A DNA stretch of 64,000 nucleotides from Clostridiales bacterium (GTDB lineage Bacteria > Bacillota > Clostridia > Oscillospirales > Oscillospiraceae). Location of the stretch: NCBI GenBank assembly GCA_029268065.1, contig JAJUHC010000002.1, positions 1 through 64,000 on the forward strand. The letters are read 5' to 3'. The notes under the pieces are model-generated. The model did no database searches. It saw nothing but the letters and a program-made list of their open reading frames with translations, and was not told the origin of the DNA. The stretch's first letter is position 1. Every line of letters starts with the position of its first letter. Positions 33,263 through 41,594 of this stretch are shown here, in pieces. A program made the position numbers and the translations under genes.

Positions 33263-35194
33263 ATGAACAAGGGTAAATTTTACCTTACTACCGCCATTAC
33301 CTACACCTCAGGAAAACCGCACATCGGGAACACCTATGAAATAGTGCTCGCCGATGCTATCTGCCGCTTCAAGCGCCTTATGGGCTATGACGTATATTTC
33401 CAGACCGGCACGGACGAGCATGGGCAGAAAATCGAGGAAAAGGCCGCGGCAGCCGGGGTCGATCCCCAGACCTTTGTCGACGGGGTTGCGGCTGAGATAA
33501 AGCGCATCTGGGACGTTATGGACACGTCCTATGACCGCTTTGTGCGCACCACGGATCCGATACACGAAAAGCAGGTGCAGAAAATATTTCAGAAGCTTTA
33601 CGAGCAGGGCGACATATACAAGAGTGTTTACAAAGGACTCTACTGCACTCCCTGCGAGAGCTTCTGGACGGAAAGCCAGCTTGTGGACGGCAAATGCCCG
33701 GACTGCGGCAGGGAGGTAAAGGAAGCCGAGGAGGAGGCCTACTTTTTCCGCCTTTCAAAATACGCTGATCGCCTCATGGAGCACATAGAGAAAAATCCCG
33801 CCTTCATTCAGCCCGAGTCACGCAGGAATGAAATGATAAACAACTTCCTGAAGCCCGGACTGCAGGACCTCTGCGTGTCCAGAACCAGCTTCAAGTGGGG
33901 CATTCCTGTCACCTTCGACACGAAGCACGTCGTTTACGTCTGGATCGACGCGCTGTCAAACTATATCACGCTTCCCGGCTACGACGCGGACGGGAATCAT
34001 GGCGAAACCTTCAGAAAGTACTGGCCCGCCGATGTCCATCTCATCGGCAAGGACATACTCCGCTTCCACACAATCTACTGGCCCATTATGTTGATGGCCC
34101 TCGGCATAGAGCTGCCCAAGCAGATATTCGGGCATCCCTGGCTTCTGGTCGGGGACGGCAAAATGAGCAAGTCCAAGGGCAACGTCGTTTATGCTGACGA
34201 CCTTGCCGAAGCCTTCGGCGTGGACGCCGTGCGCTATTTCCTTCTTCACGAGATGCCCTTTGCGAGCGACGGCACCTTCACCTACGAGCTTCTCATAGAG
34301 AGAATAAATTCGGACCTTGCTAACATTCTGGGGAACCTCGTCAACCGCACCCTCGCGATGTGCCTTAAGTATTCGGACGGTCTGATCAGCAACGCAGGCT
34401 GCGCCGGAGAGTATGACAGCGACCTCATTTCCCTTTGCCTCGCAACGCCCGCAAGGGTGGAAGCGAAAATGTCCGAGCTTCGCGTCGCGGACGCAATGGA
34501 CGAAATATTCACGCTTTTGAGGCGCGCCAATAAATATATCGATGAAACCCAGCCCTGGATTCTGGGAAAGGACCCCTCAAACAAAGCGCGGCTCGATACC
34601 GTATTGTATAACCTCCTTGAAACCATACGTTTCTCGGCCACGCTTCTCACCCCCTTCCTTCCCGGAACGGGCAGAAAAATTTTCGAGCAGCTCGGAATAG
34701 ACGCTTCGGACTGGGATAGCCTGAGCGAGTTCGGCGCGCTCAAATCGGGGCACAAGATCGCCAGTCCGGAAATTCTGTTCGCCCGTATAGACATGCAGAA
34801 AAAGCTCGAGGAGCTCGAAGCCGCCAAGGCCGCGCCCGCCAGGGAGTCGAAAAAGGAAGCGCCCGGCGCTCCGGAGATAACCATAGACGAATTTTTCAGA
34901 ACCGAGCTCCGGGTTGCAAAGGTAGTTTCCGCCGAACCCATACCCAAGTCTGACAAGCTGCTGAAGCTCAAGGTCGATCTCGGAAACGAAATCCGGCAGG
35001 TAGTATCCGGCATCCGCAAGTGGTACCAGCCCGCCGACCTGATAGGAAAGAACGTGATTCTGGTGGCAAACCTCGCTCCCGCCAAGCTCAGAGGCGAGGA
35101 AAGCCAGGGCATGATACTCGCGGCTGACTCCGGTGAAAGCGCAAGAGTGATTTTTGTCGACGGAGACATCGCCCCGGGCTCAAAAATCAGGTAG
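33263..35194 (+). CDS. metG: Methionyl-tRNA synthetase
   Basis: 643 residues. Class I signatures are HIGN (TSGKPHIGN) near residue 20 and KMSKSKGN near 306. The connective peptide has one zinc knuckle pair, CTPCE and CPDC. The C-terminal ~100 residues form the EMAP/tRNA-binding OB fold (FFRTELRVAKVVSAEPIPKSDKLLKLKVDLG...), as in most Firmicutes enzymes. GAGGAGG precedes the ATG. It attaches methionine to initiator and elongator tRNA-Met. Confidence 0.97.
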   Translation: MNKGKFYLTTAITYTSGKPHIGNTYEIVLADAICRFKRLMGYDVYFQTGTDEHGQKIEEKAAAAGVDPQTFVDGVAAEIKRIWDVMDTSYDRFVRTTDPIHEKQVQKIFQKLYEQGDIYKSVYKGLYCTPCESFWTESQLVDGKCPDCGREVKEAEEEAYFFRLSKYADRLMEHIEKNPAFIQPESRRNEMINNFLKPGLQDLCVSRTSFKWGIPVTFDTKHVVYVWIDALSNYITLPGYDADGNHGETFRKYWPADVHLIGKDILRFHTIYWPIMLMALGIELPKQIFGHPWLLVGDGKMSKSKGNVVYADDLAEAFGVDAVRYFLLHEMPFASDGTFTYELLIERINSDLANILGNLVNRTLAMCLKYSDGLISNAGCAGEYDSDLISLCLATPARVEAKMSELRVADAMDEIFTLLRRANKYIDETQPWILGKDPSNKARLDTVLYNLLETIRFSATLLTPFLPGTGRKIFEQLGIDASDWDSLSEFGALKSGHKIASPEILFARIDMQKKLEELEAAKAAPARESKKEAPGAPEITIDEFFRTELRVAKVVSAEPIPKSDKLLKLKVDLGNEIRQVVSGIRKWYQPADLIGKNVILVANLAPAKLRGEESQGMILAADSGESARVIFVDGDIAPGSKIR

Positions 35195-35212
35195 AAAAGC
35201 TGATAAGCATAA

Positions 35213-35455
35213 GCTAAGCCCCGCCTGCACGGCGGGGCTTAGAGCGTGTCGAAAAAGTGTTTTCGACACGCTTCTAGGGGGCATCCAATGCCCCCTAGAT
35301 ACGCGGCTTGCGCCGCGAAACCCCCGGTCGCGCACGATTTGCGCGGGCTGAGGTATTTTTTCGAGAAGTGAATTCCCGGAAAAATAGATTTAAATATCCC
35401 TGCGAGGGAGTTTTTTGACAGTCTGTAAGCCCCGCCTGCACGGCGGGGCTTAGTT
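35213..35455. repeat. Hairpin-rich repeat element flanked by identical hairpins
   Basis: A perfect hairpin, arms TAAGCCCCGCC and GGCGGGGCTTA, occurs at 35214-35241 and again identically at 35427-35454. Between them are further inverted repeats: GCGTGTCGAAAA / TTTTCGACACGC, CTAGGGGGCAT / ATGCCCCCTAG, and GCGGC / GCCGC. The outer hairpins could terminate metG and the convergent flavoprotein gene. The ~185-bp interior looks like an inserted, non-coding repeat element. Confidence 0.6.
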
Positions 35456-37041
35456 CATTTCTTAATGTACCTTTCCAAAACGGCTTCAGCCGTGAGCATA
35501 CCGTCAACCGCGGCGGACATTATGCCGCCCGCGTAGCCCGCGCCCTCCCCGCAGGGATAGATTCCCTTAATATTTGACTCCCTGTTTTCCCCGCGGACGA
35601 TGCGCACCGGGGATGAGCTCCTCGTCTCGGGCCCTGTAAGAACGGCTCCGGGATCGTCAAAACCCCGTAGCTTTTTTGAAAGCTCCGGTATTGCCGAGGC
35701 TAAAGTATCGCAAATAAAAGACGGCAGCACTTTTCGAATATCGCCGTACTTTACGCCCGGCTTGTAACTGGGAACGACGCTTTTGCACCCCGTGCTCGGC
35801 CTGTTTTTTAAAAAGTCGCCGACAAGCTGGGATACCGCGCGGTAGTCCGCTCCGCCCTCCCTGAAGGCGGCCCGCTCGATTTCTCTCTGCCAGTACATAC
35901 CCCCGAGGGGACTTTTATCGGGAAAGTCATTGGGAGTTACGGTCACGAGGAGAGCGGAATTGGCGTTTTCGCCGCAGCGTCCCGACAGGCTCATGCCGTT
36001 TGTCACAACGCCGCCCTTTTCGGACGCCGCCGCGACGACGTAGCCCCCCGGGCACATACAGAAGGTATAGGCGGAGCCGTTTTCAAGATGGCACGAAAGC
36101 TTGTAATCCGAGGGCGGAAGCGCGGGATGCCCGGCAAAGCCGCCGTACTGAGCCTTGTCGATATTCTTCTGTAGGTGCTCTATCCGGACGCCCAGCGAGA
36201 AGGCCTTGGGCTCGAGCAGGACGCCGCTTGAATAAAGCATTTCGAAGGTGTCCCTCGCGCTGTGGCCTATCGAAAGAATAAGCTCCCGGCAGTTTATTTC
36301 GTAGCTTTCCCCCGCCGCTTCGACGGATACGGAAGATACTCCCCCCTGGGCATAAAAGCCAACAAGCTTATGTCCGAACCTCACCTCTCCGCCGAGGCCT
36401 TCTATGCGCTCCCTTAATTTCCGCACTACCGTTATGAGAATGTCGGTGCCAATGTGAGGCTTTGCATCGTACAGGATATTTTCCGGAGCGCCGGCGGAAG
36501 CATACTGCTCCAGCACCCATTTTATCCTTTCGTTTTTCGTGCCCGTATTCAGCTTGCCGTCGGAGAATGTGCCCGCTCCCCCCTCACCGAACTGTACGTT
36601 GCACTCCGGGTCGAGCTTCCCCGTTTTCCAGAAAAGGTCTACCTTCTCACGGCGCGTCCCCGCGTCAAGCCCTCTGTCGATGATTATGGGCTTGAGCCCC
36701 GCCTCCGCAAGAACCAGCCCCGCGAACATCCCCGCGGGTCCGAACCCGACTATAAGCGGCCTGTTTTTGGACGCCGCCTTCGGAATGCTGTATCCGTATT
36801 CTGCCGCCCGCGAGATTTTGGGGTTTTTTGTCTGCTTCAGGATCTCATCCTCACCGGCTGCTTCCGCATCGACTGTGTACACAAACCGAATTTCATTTTT
36901 CCTTCTCGCGTCCAGCGACTTTTTCCTTATCCGCCAGGATAGAACGTCTGTTTCCGGAATATTTAAAGCTTCTGCGCATTTTCGGGACAGCAGGCTTTCG
37001 TCCTCGTTCAGCGCCAGGGATATATCGCTTATTCTTATCAT
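35455..37041 (-). CDS. NAD(P)/FAD-dependent oxidoreductase (uncharacterised flavoprotein)
   Basis: 528 residues from the ATG at 37041, which overlaps the stop of the preceding gene as ATGA. An N-terminal ~90-residue domain (RISDISLALNEDESLLSRKCAEALNI) precedes the FAD site RPLIVGFGPAGMFAGLVLAEAGLKPIIIDRG. Further family marks are NVQFGEGGAGTFSDGKLNTGTK and the C-terminal GIYPCGEGAGYAGGIMSAAVDG. These FAD-dependent proteins are widespread but without assigned reaction. It forms a two-gene operon with the HI0933-like flavoprotein. Confidence 0.85.
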   Translation of the reverse strand: MIRISDISLALNEDESLLSRKCAEALNIPETDVLSWRIRKKSLDARRKNEIRFVYTVDAEAAGEDEILKQTKNPKISRAAEYGYSIPKAASKNRPLIVGFGPAGMFAGLVLAEAGLKPIIIDRGLDAGTRREKVDLFWKTGKLDPECNVQFGEGGAGTFSDGKLNTGTKNERIKWVLEQYASAGAPENILYDAKPHIGTDILITVVRKLRERIEGLGGEVRFGHKLVGFYAQGGVSSVSVEAAGESYEINCRELILSIGHSARDTFEMLYSSGVLLEPKAFSLGVRIEHLQKNIDKAQYGGFAGHPALPPSDYKLSCHLENGSAYTFCMCPGGYVVAAASEKGGVVTNGMSLSGRCGENANSALLVTVTPNDFPDKSPLGGMYWQREIERAAFREGGADYRAVSQLVGDFLKNRPSTGCKSVVPSYKPGVKYGDIRKVLPSFICDTLASAIPELSKKLRGFDDPGAVLTGPETRSSSPVRIVRGENRESNIKGIYPCGEGAGYAGGIMSAAVDGMLTAEAVLERYIKK

Positions 37042-38249
37042 AATCCACCCAGCTTTCCCGCCAGCCGGCCGCTCGACCACGCCCATTGCAGGTTATAGCC
37101 GCCGCAGCGCCCGTCCACATCCAGCACCTCGCCCGCGGCGAAAAGATTGGGGCATAGCCTGCTTTCAAGCGTATCGCTCCTGAATTCACTTGTCCTTATG
37201 CCTCCCGCAGTCACCTGCGCGTTCTCAAACCCCGTCGTTCCCGTGACAGGGAGCTTGAAATTCTTTATGCTGCAGGCCAGCCTTTGTATTTCCGCATCCT
37301 TGAGCGAAGCCGCCGGCGCCGAAAGCGCAATTTCACTGTACTTTATGAGCATCTGGCCAAGTCTTTTGTTCAATACCCCCGCGAGGAAGTTTTCGCACGC
37401 AAGACTGCCCGCGCTTTTTCTGTTTTCAAGCAGCAGCCCCGCGACCTCGTCTTCCGCGTATTCCGGCATCAGGTCAAGCGAAACTGACAGGTCTTTTCCG
37501 GTCGATACGAAGCGAGACAGTTCGAACACCGCGGGTCCGCTCAACCCGTATTCAGTAAACAGAACTTCGCCCGCGCTGACGCATACCGCGGCTTTTCCGC
37601 TGAAAAGCGTTACTTTCGCATCCGTTTTAATGCCCTTGAGGGCGCGGGGGTAGGCGTTTTCAGTTTTTACCTGCACCAGGGACGGATACAGCGCAGTACG
37701 GCTGTGCCCCATCGTCTGAAGAAGCTTATAGCCGTCCGCCGTACCGCCCAGCCTCGGAGCCGCCGCACCGCCCGCGGCCACTATCAGCCTGTCCGCAAAA
37801 AACGGTCCTTTATCGGTCGCCACGCTGAAGCCCGAGCCCTTTTTCTCTATCGAAACCGCCGCGGCGCCGCAATGAAGCTCAATATTGGGCCTTTCGAGCG
37901 CGAATCTCAAGACGTCAAGCACGCTGGAGGCCTGCATGCTGTAAGGATATATTCTCCCGCCCCCTTCTTCACGTGTCAGAAGTCCCAAGGACCTGAAAAA
38001 ATCCAAGGTCGATTCCAGCCCGAAGCGCGTCAGCGCCGGAATTGCGAATTCTTTTTCCGAGCCGAAATAGTTTTCTATCGAAAGGTCTGCGTTTGTAAGG
38101 TTGCAGCAGCCGTTCCCTGTCGCAAGCAGTTTTTTCCCCGGGCGGGACTGCTTTTCAAGCAGTATGACGCGGTTTCCGCCGTCGCCCGCCGCGGTTATGG
38201 CCGCCGCCATGCCGGAAGCCCCGGCACCTATAATAAGCACAGTTTGCAT
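37038..38249 (-). CDS. HI0933/BaiN-family flavoprotein
   Basis: 403 residues from the ATG at 38249 with GAGGTG 6 nt upstream. FAD site VLIIGAGASGMAAAITAA, then RPGKKLLATGNGCCNLTN, the hallmark of the HI0933/YhiN/BaiN family, and a C-terminal VTAGGIRTSEF ... GLFAAGEVLDVDGRCGGYNLQWAWSSG. BaiN was described as a candidate bile-acid 3-dehydro/flavin reductase in Clostridium, but the family is found in many bacteria with no bile-acid link, so no substrate is assigned. Translationally coupled to the next flavoprotein. Confidence 0.88.
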   Translation of the reverse strand: MQTVLIIGAGASGMAAAITAAGDGGNRVILLEKQSRPGKKLLATGNGCCNLTNADLSIENYFGSEKEFAIPALTRFGLESTLDFFRSLGLLTREEGGGRIYPYSMQASSVLDVLRFALERPNIELHCGAAAVSIEKKGSGFSVATDKGPFFADRLIVAAGGAAAPRLGGTADGYKLLQTMGHSRTALYPSLVQVKTENAYPRALKGIKTDAKVTLFSGKAAVCVSAGEVLFTEYGLSGPAVFELSRFVSTGKDLSVSLDLMPEYAEDEVAGLLLENRKSAGSLACENFLAGVLNKRLGQMLIKYSEIALSAPAASLKDAEIQRLACSIKNFKLPVTGTTGFENAQVTAGGIRTSEFRSDTLESRLCPNLFAAGEVLDVDGRCGGYNLQWAWSSGRLAGKLGGL

Positions 38250-38284
38250 GATTTCACCTCGCAAAACCTCGGATATGTCGCTCT

Positions 38285-38441
38285 GCGGATATTATACCAT
38301 GAATTTACAAATTCATGGTATGTTGCCGTGTTTTGCGGTTCCGGCCTGAAGGGCCCGGGAGCAAAACGGCCTTGTTTTGAGCGCGCGCCCTCTGAGAGGG
38401 CGCATGCGCGGGTATAATATCCGCTTTGCGGATATTATACC
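38285..38441. repeat. Inverted/direct repeat cluster next to tRNA-Arg
   Basis: The 14-mer GCGGATATTATACC occurs directly at 38285-38298 and 38428-38441, and inverted at 38411-38424, forming a perfect hairpin with the last copy. A second hairpin, arms TACCATGAATTT / AAATTCATGGTA, spans 38295-38320. GC-rich short palindromes lie between. No coding potential; probably a small dispersed repeat inserted upstream of the flavoprotein operon. Confidence 0.55.
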
Positions 38442-38453
38442 AAATTAAACAGC

Positions 38454-38492
38454 AAAAAGACATACCTTGCCGTATGAGGAAGATATGTCTTT
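38454..38492 (-). terminator. Terminator of the tRNA-Arg gene
   Basis: On the minus strand, AAAGACATA pairs with TATGTCTTT and is followed by TTTTT, directly downstream of the tRNA 3' end. Confidence 0.75.
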
Positions 38493-38495
38493 TAG

Positions 38496-38571
38496 TGGCA
38501 CGCCCGGAGGGACTCGAACCCCCAGCCCTCAGAACCGGAATCTGATGCTCTATCCGTTGAGCCACGGGCGC
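38496..38571 (-). tRNA. tRNA-Arg (anticodon CCG)
   Basis: 76 nt on the minus strand with encoded CCA. Acceptor GCGCCCG / CGGGCGT (last pair G-U), D-arm GCTC-AACGGAT-AGAGC, anticodon stem TCAGA/TCTGA with loop TTCCGGT giving CCG at 34-36, and T-arm GGGGGTTCGAGTCCCTC. A promoter TTGAAA, 17 nt, TACACT lies just upstream. It reads the CGG codon, useful in a GC-rich genome. Confidence 0.95.
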
Positions 38572-38673
38572 ATATATAATCACTTTAAGGCGTAGTGTAT
38601 CACAAAACCGCAAATCTTTCAAGTTTAAGATTTAAGATTAATGCCGAAACGATTAAAATCACAACAGTCTGCA

Positions 38674-38706
38674 GCATAAGACCTTCGGACTGTCCGAAGG
38701 TCTTAG
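38674..38706. repeat. Perfect hairpin after the 188-residue hypothetical gene
   Basis: Arms AAGACCTTCGGA and TCCGAAGGTCTT around a 2-4 nt loop. No T-run on either side, so it is a weak terminator or an mRNA 3' stabiliser. Confidence 0.5.
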
Positions 38707-38721
38707 CGCTGAGGCAGGCTT

Positions 38722-39288
38722 TTATCTGGGGTGCTGCCTGAGTTCTATCCAGTCCAAGCCTATCCAGTCCCCGGGAGCTGCGGCCGAGGTGTTTTCAATG
38801 CTTACGCGGATGTCCTTGCCGAGGTTTGGTATGTTAAATGAGAGTTCCCCCCAGTTTACGAACATTCCGCCCGCGGGAGCGCCGTGCTCCAGGGGCAGTC
38901 TGCCGTTATGAACCTGCGTGCCGTTTATCGTTATTTTTGCAGAGTATCGGTTTGCGGGAACCCTCATATGGTCGTCGAGCACCGCTCTTATGATAAGCTG
39001 GGCTCTGAATCTGCCGGGAACCAGCATAAACGGGGGCAGCTCGATATTCCATGTGCCTCGGGTTCCCGTGTACAGTATGTCGGCGTTCCGGCTGGGGTTT
39101 CCGTAATTCGGGTAAGCGGAAAGCTGCTTGAAGGCAGTAAGGCTGAAAACGGGGGGATTAGCGCTTATGAGAGGGGCGGGAGAGGGCTTAGGCATTGTCT
39201 GCCGTTTTGGCTCCCCGCCGGGCGGGGCTGCGGGAGGCCTCGCGTTATTATTTGGCGTCGGGCCTCCGCTGAAGATATTTAAAGGCAT
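38722..39288 (-). CDS. Hypothetical protein, Pro-rich N-terminus and beta-sandwich-like C-terminus
   Basis: 188 residues I do not recognise. The first ~45 residues are rich in Pro/Ala/Asn and low in complexity (APPGGEPKRQTMPKPSPAP), suggesting a disordered leader. The rest alternates short hydrophobic strands, with RFRAQLIIRAVLDDHMRVPANRYSAKITINGTQV and DWIGLDWIELRQ, as in galactose-binding-like or carbohydrate-binding jelly rolls (inference). No signal peptide or membrane span. AGGAG sits 8 nt before the ATG. Divergent from the sporulation pair DUF2953-gerW, so a sporulation-surface role is conceivable but unsupported. Confidence 0.65.
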   Translation of the reverse strand: MPLNIFSGGPTPNNNARPPAAPPGGEPKRQTMPKPSPAPLISANPPVFSLTAFKQLSAYPNYGNPSRNADILYTGTRGTWNIELPPFMLVPGRFRAQLIIRAVLDDHMRVPANRYSAKITINGTQVHNGRLPLEHGAPAGGMFVNWGELSFNIPNLGKDIRVSIENTSAAAPGDWIGLDWIELRQHPR

Positions 39289-39487
39289 ATAGTCAGCTCC
39301 TAAGAATATTACAGTACATATTATTCAGCCCAGCCCTTTTATGATTTTAATATAAGCGCCGTTTTTCATCAAAGTGAAAAAGGAAGGAAAAACGCCGGTC
39401 TCCTTCCCCTGCCGAAAGCATTTTTGTCAAATTGTTCATAAATAAAAGAATAATTCACGGTCACAATATGAGACGAGGTAAACTCAT
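39289..39487. promoter_or_regulatory. Divergent intergenic region upstream of DUF2953-gerW
   Basis: About 200 AT-rich nt. GerW homologs are expressed in the forespore, and a GAATA element (39449-39453 area) is reminiscent of a sigma-F/G -35. No convincing -10 could be assigned, so this remains weak. Confidence 0.3.
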
Positions 39488-40012
39488 ATGTATCTTTTTA
39501 TACTTCTTATCATACTGCTCGCAGGCTTTATATATCTGCTTTTTGTTATGCCGCTGAAGGTTGATTTTCTGCTTGACAGCGACGAGATGAAAATGATGGC
39601 GGCGATAAGCTGGCTTCAGGCGATAAGGGCCGATGTTCAGGTTTTTGATCGCTCGCCGCATATTAGCTTCTATTTCCACGGCAGGCGGATATTCTCTACA
39701 AATTTGACAAGTAAAAGAAAAACAGATAAAAACAGCCTCGGAGCCCTGAGCTTCCAAAACACCAGAATCAGAACGTTCTATGGGTTGAAACAGCCTCATC
39801 TTACGGGAATATTTTACGCCGCCTCGGCTTTTCTGGCCTCCTTCGCAAATTCGGCGGTGTTTGAACAGTACCCGGAATATGTACCTCAAAAAGAGTATTT
39901 GAGAATAGAAGCGCAGACGGATATAAACTTAGGAAAATCGGCGCTTAACCTGATAAAGCAAAAGTTCAGCGGAATAAAAAGGAGGAACAAAACATGGATC
40001 AGGCAATCCTGA
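39488..40012 (+). CDS. DUF2953 protein (YtfI-like)
   Basis: 174 residues. One N-terminal membrane helix (YLFILLIILLAGFIYLLFVMPLKV) is followed by a short soluble domain. DUF2953 proteins occur immediately upstream of gerW/ytfJ in sporulating Firmicutes, and here the two genes overlap by 19 nt. Family members are often longer, so this is a compact version. Function unknown, presumably in the spore or forespore membrane with GerW. Confidence 0.75.
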   Translation: MYLFILLIILLAGFIYLLFVMPLKVDFLLDSDEMKMMAAISWLQAIRADVQVFDRSPHISFYFHGRRIFSTNLTSKRKTDKNSLGALSFQNTRIRTFYGLKQPHLTGIFYAASAFLASFANSAVFEQYPEYVPQKEYLRIEAQTDINLGKSALNLIKQKFSGIKRRNKTWIRQS

Positions 40013-40479
40013 ACAATGAAGTGGACACCTTATTCAAGAGTCTTGAAAACTTTACGCAGAGCGAGGGCATAATAGGAAAGCCCGTGACCCAGGGCGACAA
40101 GACCTTCCTGCCCGTCGTTTCTATAACAGTAGGCTACGGGGGCGGAAACGCCACTATGAAGGGCAATGCCACAAGCCCCGCCGCAAGCATGGGCTCAGGC
40201 AGCGGAACGGGCGCGCACGGGCTCGGGGCAAGGCTCTGCACTGACGCCGTTATTGTAGTGGACGGACAGAGCGTTTTCATGCTTCCGGTGAATTCCTCCG
40301 CGGCGGGAGGAAACCTGGTCGATAAGATACCGCAGATTATTTCGGGCATGAAGCAGCAGGGGCAGCCGTCCGGACCGATGAATCAGGCTTCGGGCGCTCA
40401 GTCCGGCGCGTCTTCGCAATATGGCCAGAACACGCAGTACGGTCAGTCCAAGCAGACGCAGGGCTGCGGCAAATACTGA
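39994..40479 (+). CDS. gerW: GerW family sporulation protein (YtfJ)
   Basis: 161 residues. The GerW/YtfJ core is clear: LFKSLENFTQSEGIIGKPV, TFLPVVSITVGYGGG, then a Gly/Ala/Ser-rich insert and GLGARLCTDAVIVVDGQSVFMLPV. The C-terminal ~40 residues are Gln/Ser/Gly-rich and low in complexity. In Bacillus the protein is forespore-made and needed for normal germination response. GGAGG precedes the ATG by 7 nt inside the end of the DUF2953 gene. This is the best marker here that the organism forms spores. Confidence 0.92.
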   Translation: MDQAILNNEVDTLFKSLENFTQSEGIIGKPVTQGDKTFLPVVSITVGYGGGNATMKGNATSPAASMGSGSGTGAHGLGARLCTDAVIVVDGQSVFMLPVNSSAAGGNLVDKIPQIISGMKQQGQPSGPMNQASGAQSGASSQYGQNTQYGQSKQTQGCGKY

Positions 40480-40528
40480 GTCCCCTAAAACGCAGAGCAT
40501 AAGGCAAATTATATTACAGGAGAATAAA

Positions 40529-40735
40529 ATGGACAGGATTTCTTTGGCGCTGGTAATAATCGGCGCCCTCAACTGGGCCAGCATCGGCCTTTTCAGGTTC
40601 GATTTCGTAGCTGCCCTTTTCGGCGGACAGACGGCGGTTGTAAGCAGAGTGGTGTATACCATAGTCGGGTTAGCCGGAATATGGTGCATATCTCTCCTCT
40701 TCCGCGAGCGCGAAAAGCGCTACGACCGCACCTGA
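40529..40735 (+). CDS. DUF378 small membrane protein (YuzA-like)
   Basis: 68 residues from the ATG at 40529 with AGGAG upstream. Two hydrophobic helices: ISLALVIIGALNWASIGLF, with the family-typical GALNWG/A motif, and VVYTIVGLAGIWCISLLF. A basic tail follows. Function unknown. It lies 50 nt after gerW and may share its transcript. Confidence 0.8.
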   Translation: MDRISLALVIIGALNWASIGLFRFDFVAALFGGQTAVVSRVVYTIVGLAGIWCISLLFREREKRYDRT

Positions 40736-40741
40736 AAGCAC

Positions 40742-40772
40742 ATGCATGGCGGCGCGTCCCGCGCCGCCATGC
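40742..40772. repeat. GC-rich hairpin after the DUF378 gene
   Basis: Perfect inverted repeat, arms TGCATGGCGGCGCG and CGCGCCGCCATGCA with a 3-nt loop, followed by AAAA rather than T. It may end or stabilise the gerW-DUF378 transcript. The rest of 40773-41060 shows nothing I recognise. Confidence 0.5.
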
Positions 40773-41073
40773 AAAATCATGCCAGGCTTCCCAGCCCCGC
40801 GGAGTACGGCTCCGGTTATCCTCCGGAGGGCCTTCGAGCACTATTCCATAACGAATTTTTATCCCGCTTATCATCCGACTCTCTTACGCGTGTTCCGGAC
40901 GGAGCGGACTTCCTGTTTCACCGCTTCTCAGAACGGCGGCGATCAATAATCGGCTGTTCGTAATTAAATATCCGCCGGCAAGCCCGAAAGCCTTAATTTT
41001 TGCGAATCTTATAATAAACAGAGACAAGCGTGAAATACTATGAGGCGAAAACCAAAAGAATAAGGTGAAAAAA

Positions 41074-41289
41074 ATGGATAGAAAAAACAAACTGACCGAC
41101 GAACCGGCCCGTCAGGAGCTTTTTGAGCAGTTTTACAACCTGAGCTCGGTCGCTTCGGCTTCCGAGCTGACGGGGCTTACCCCCTCGATGCCCATGTCCG
41201 AGGACTCCGCAGAGTCTTACGCCCAGCTGTACGGAATCCCTGTGCCGGACAAAATCGACGAAACCGTTTCAAAAAGGAAAAAGCGCTGA
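41074..41289 (+). CDS. Small hypothetical protein
   Basis: 71 residues from the ATG at 41074 with AAGGTG 6 nt upstream; a GTG at 41065 is the alternative. Acidic and polar, with a basic C-terminus (SKRKKR) and no membrane span. Not recognised. A good ribosome-binding site and a strong terminator downstream at 41356 support it as a real gene. Confidence 0.5.
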   Translation: MDRKNKLTDEPARQELFEQFYNLSSVASASELTGLTPSMPMSEDSAESYAQLYGIPVPDKIDETVSKRKKR

Positions 41290-41355
41290 ACGCGAAAAAG
41301 CGCCGGGATTTTAGGACGGCTTTTTCGTATTCAACGCAAAGCGCTGGAAAAAACG

Positions 41356-41394
41356 AGTGAATTGTGCGGACGGCATCCGCACAATTCACTTTTT
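41356..41394. terminator. Intrinsic terminator, perfect 15-bp stem
   Basis: AGTGAATTGTGCGGA (41356-41370) pairs with TCCGCACAATTCACT (41376-41390), then TTTT. It ends the small hypothetical gene. The remaining ~200 nt to the convergent hemW stop contain nothing recognised. Confidence 0.8.
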
Positions 41395-41594
41395 AAGTCA
41401 CCATCGGCGGCATAATATTGCCAGCCCCTCTATTCTCCGCGCCCAAGGCTTCCGACACCTCAGTTTACCGTCACTGTCCGTATTCAGAAGGAGATCCGGA
41501 CGGCAATTGCCTCTCTCCGGCTCCGCCGCAAAGGCAGGACATGGTTCAGCGGCTCCGTCGTCAGGCCGTGCATCCAGGGCGCCTGCCGAAAAAA

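Noticed and set aside
41398-41594. Extra minus-strand gene downstream of hemW
   Set aside because: The open frame overlaps the hemW 3' end out of frame, has no ribosome-binding site and resembles no family.
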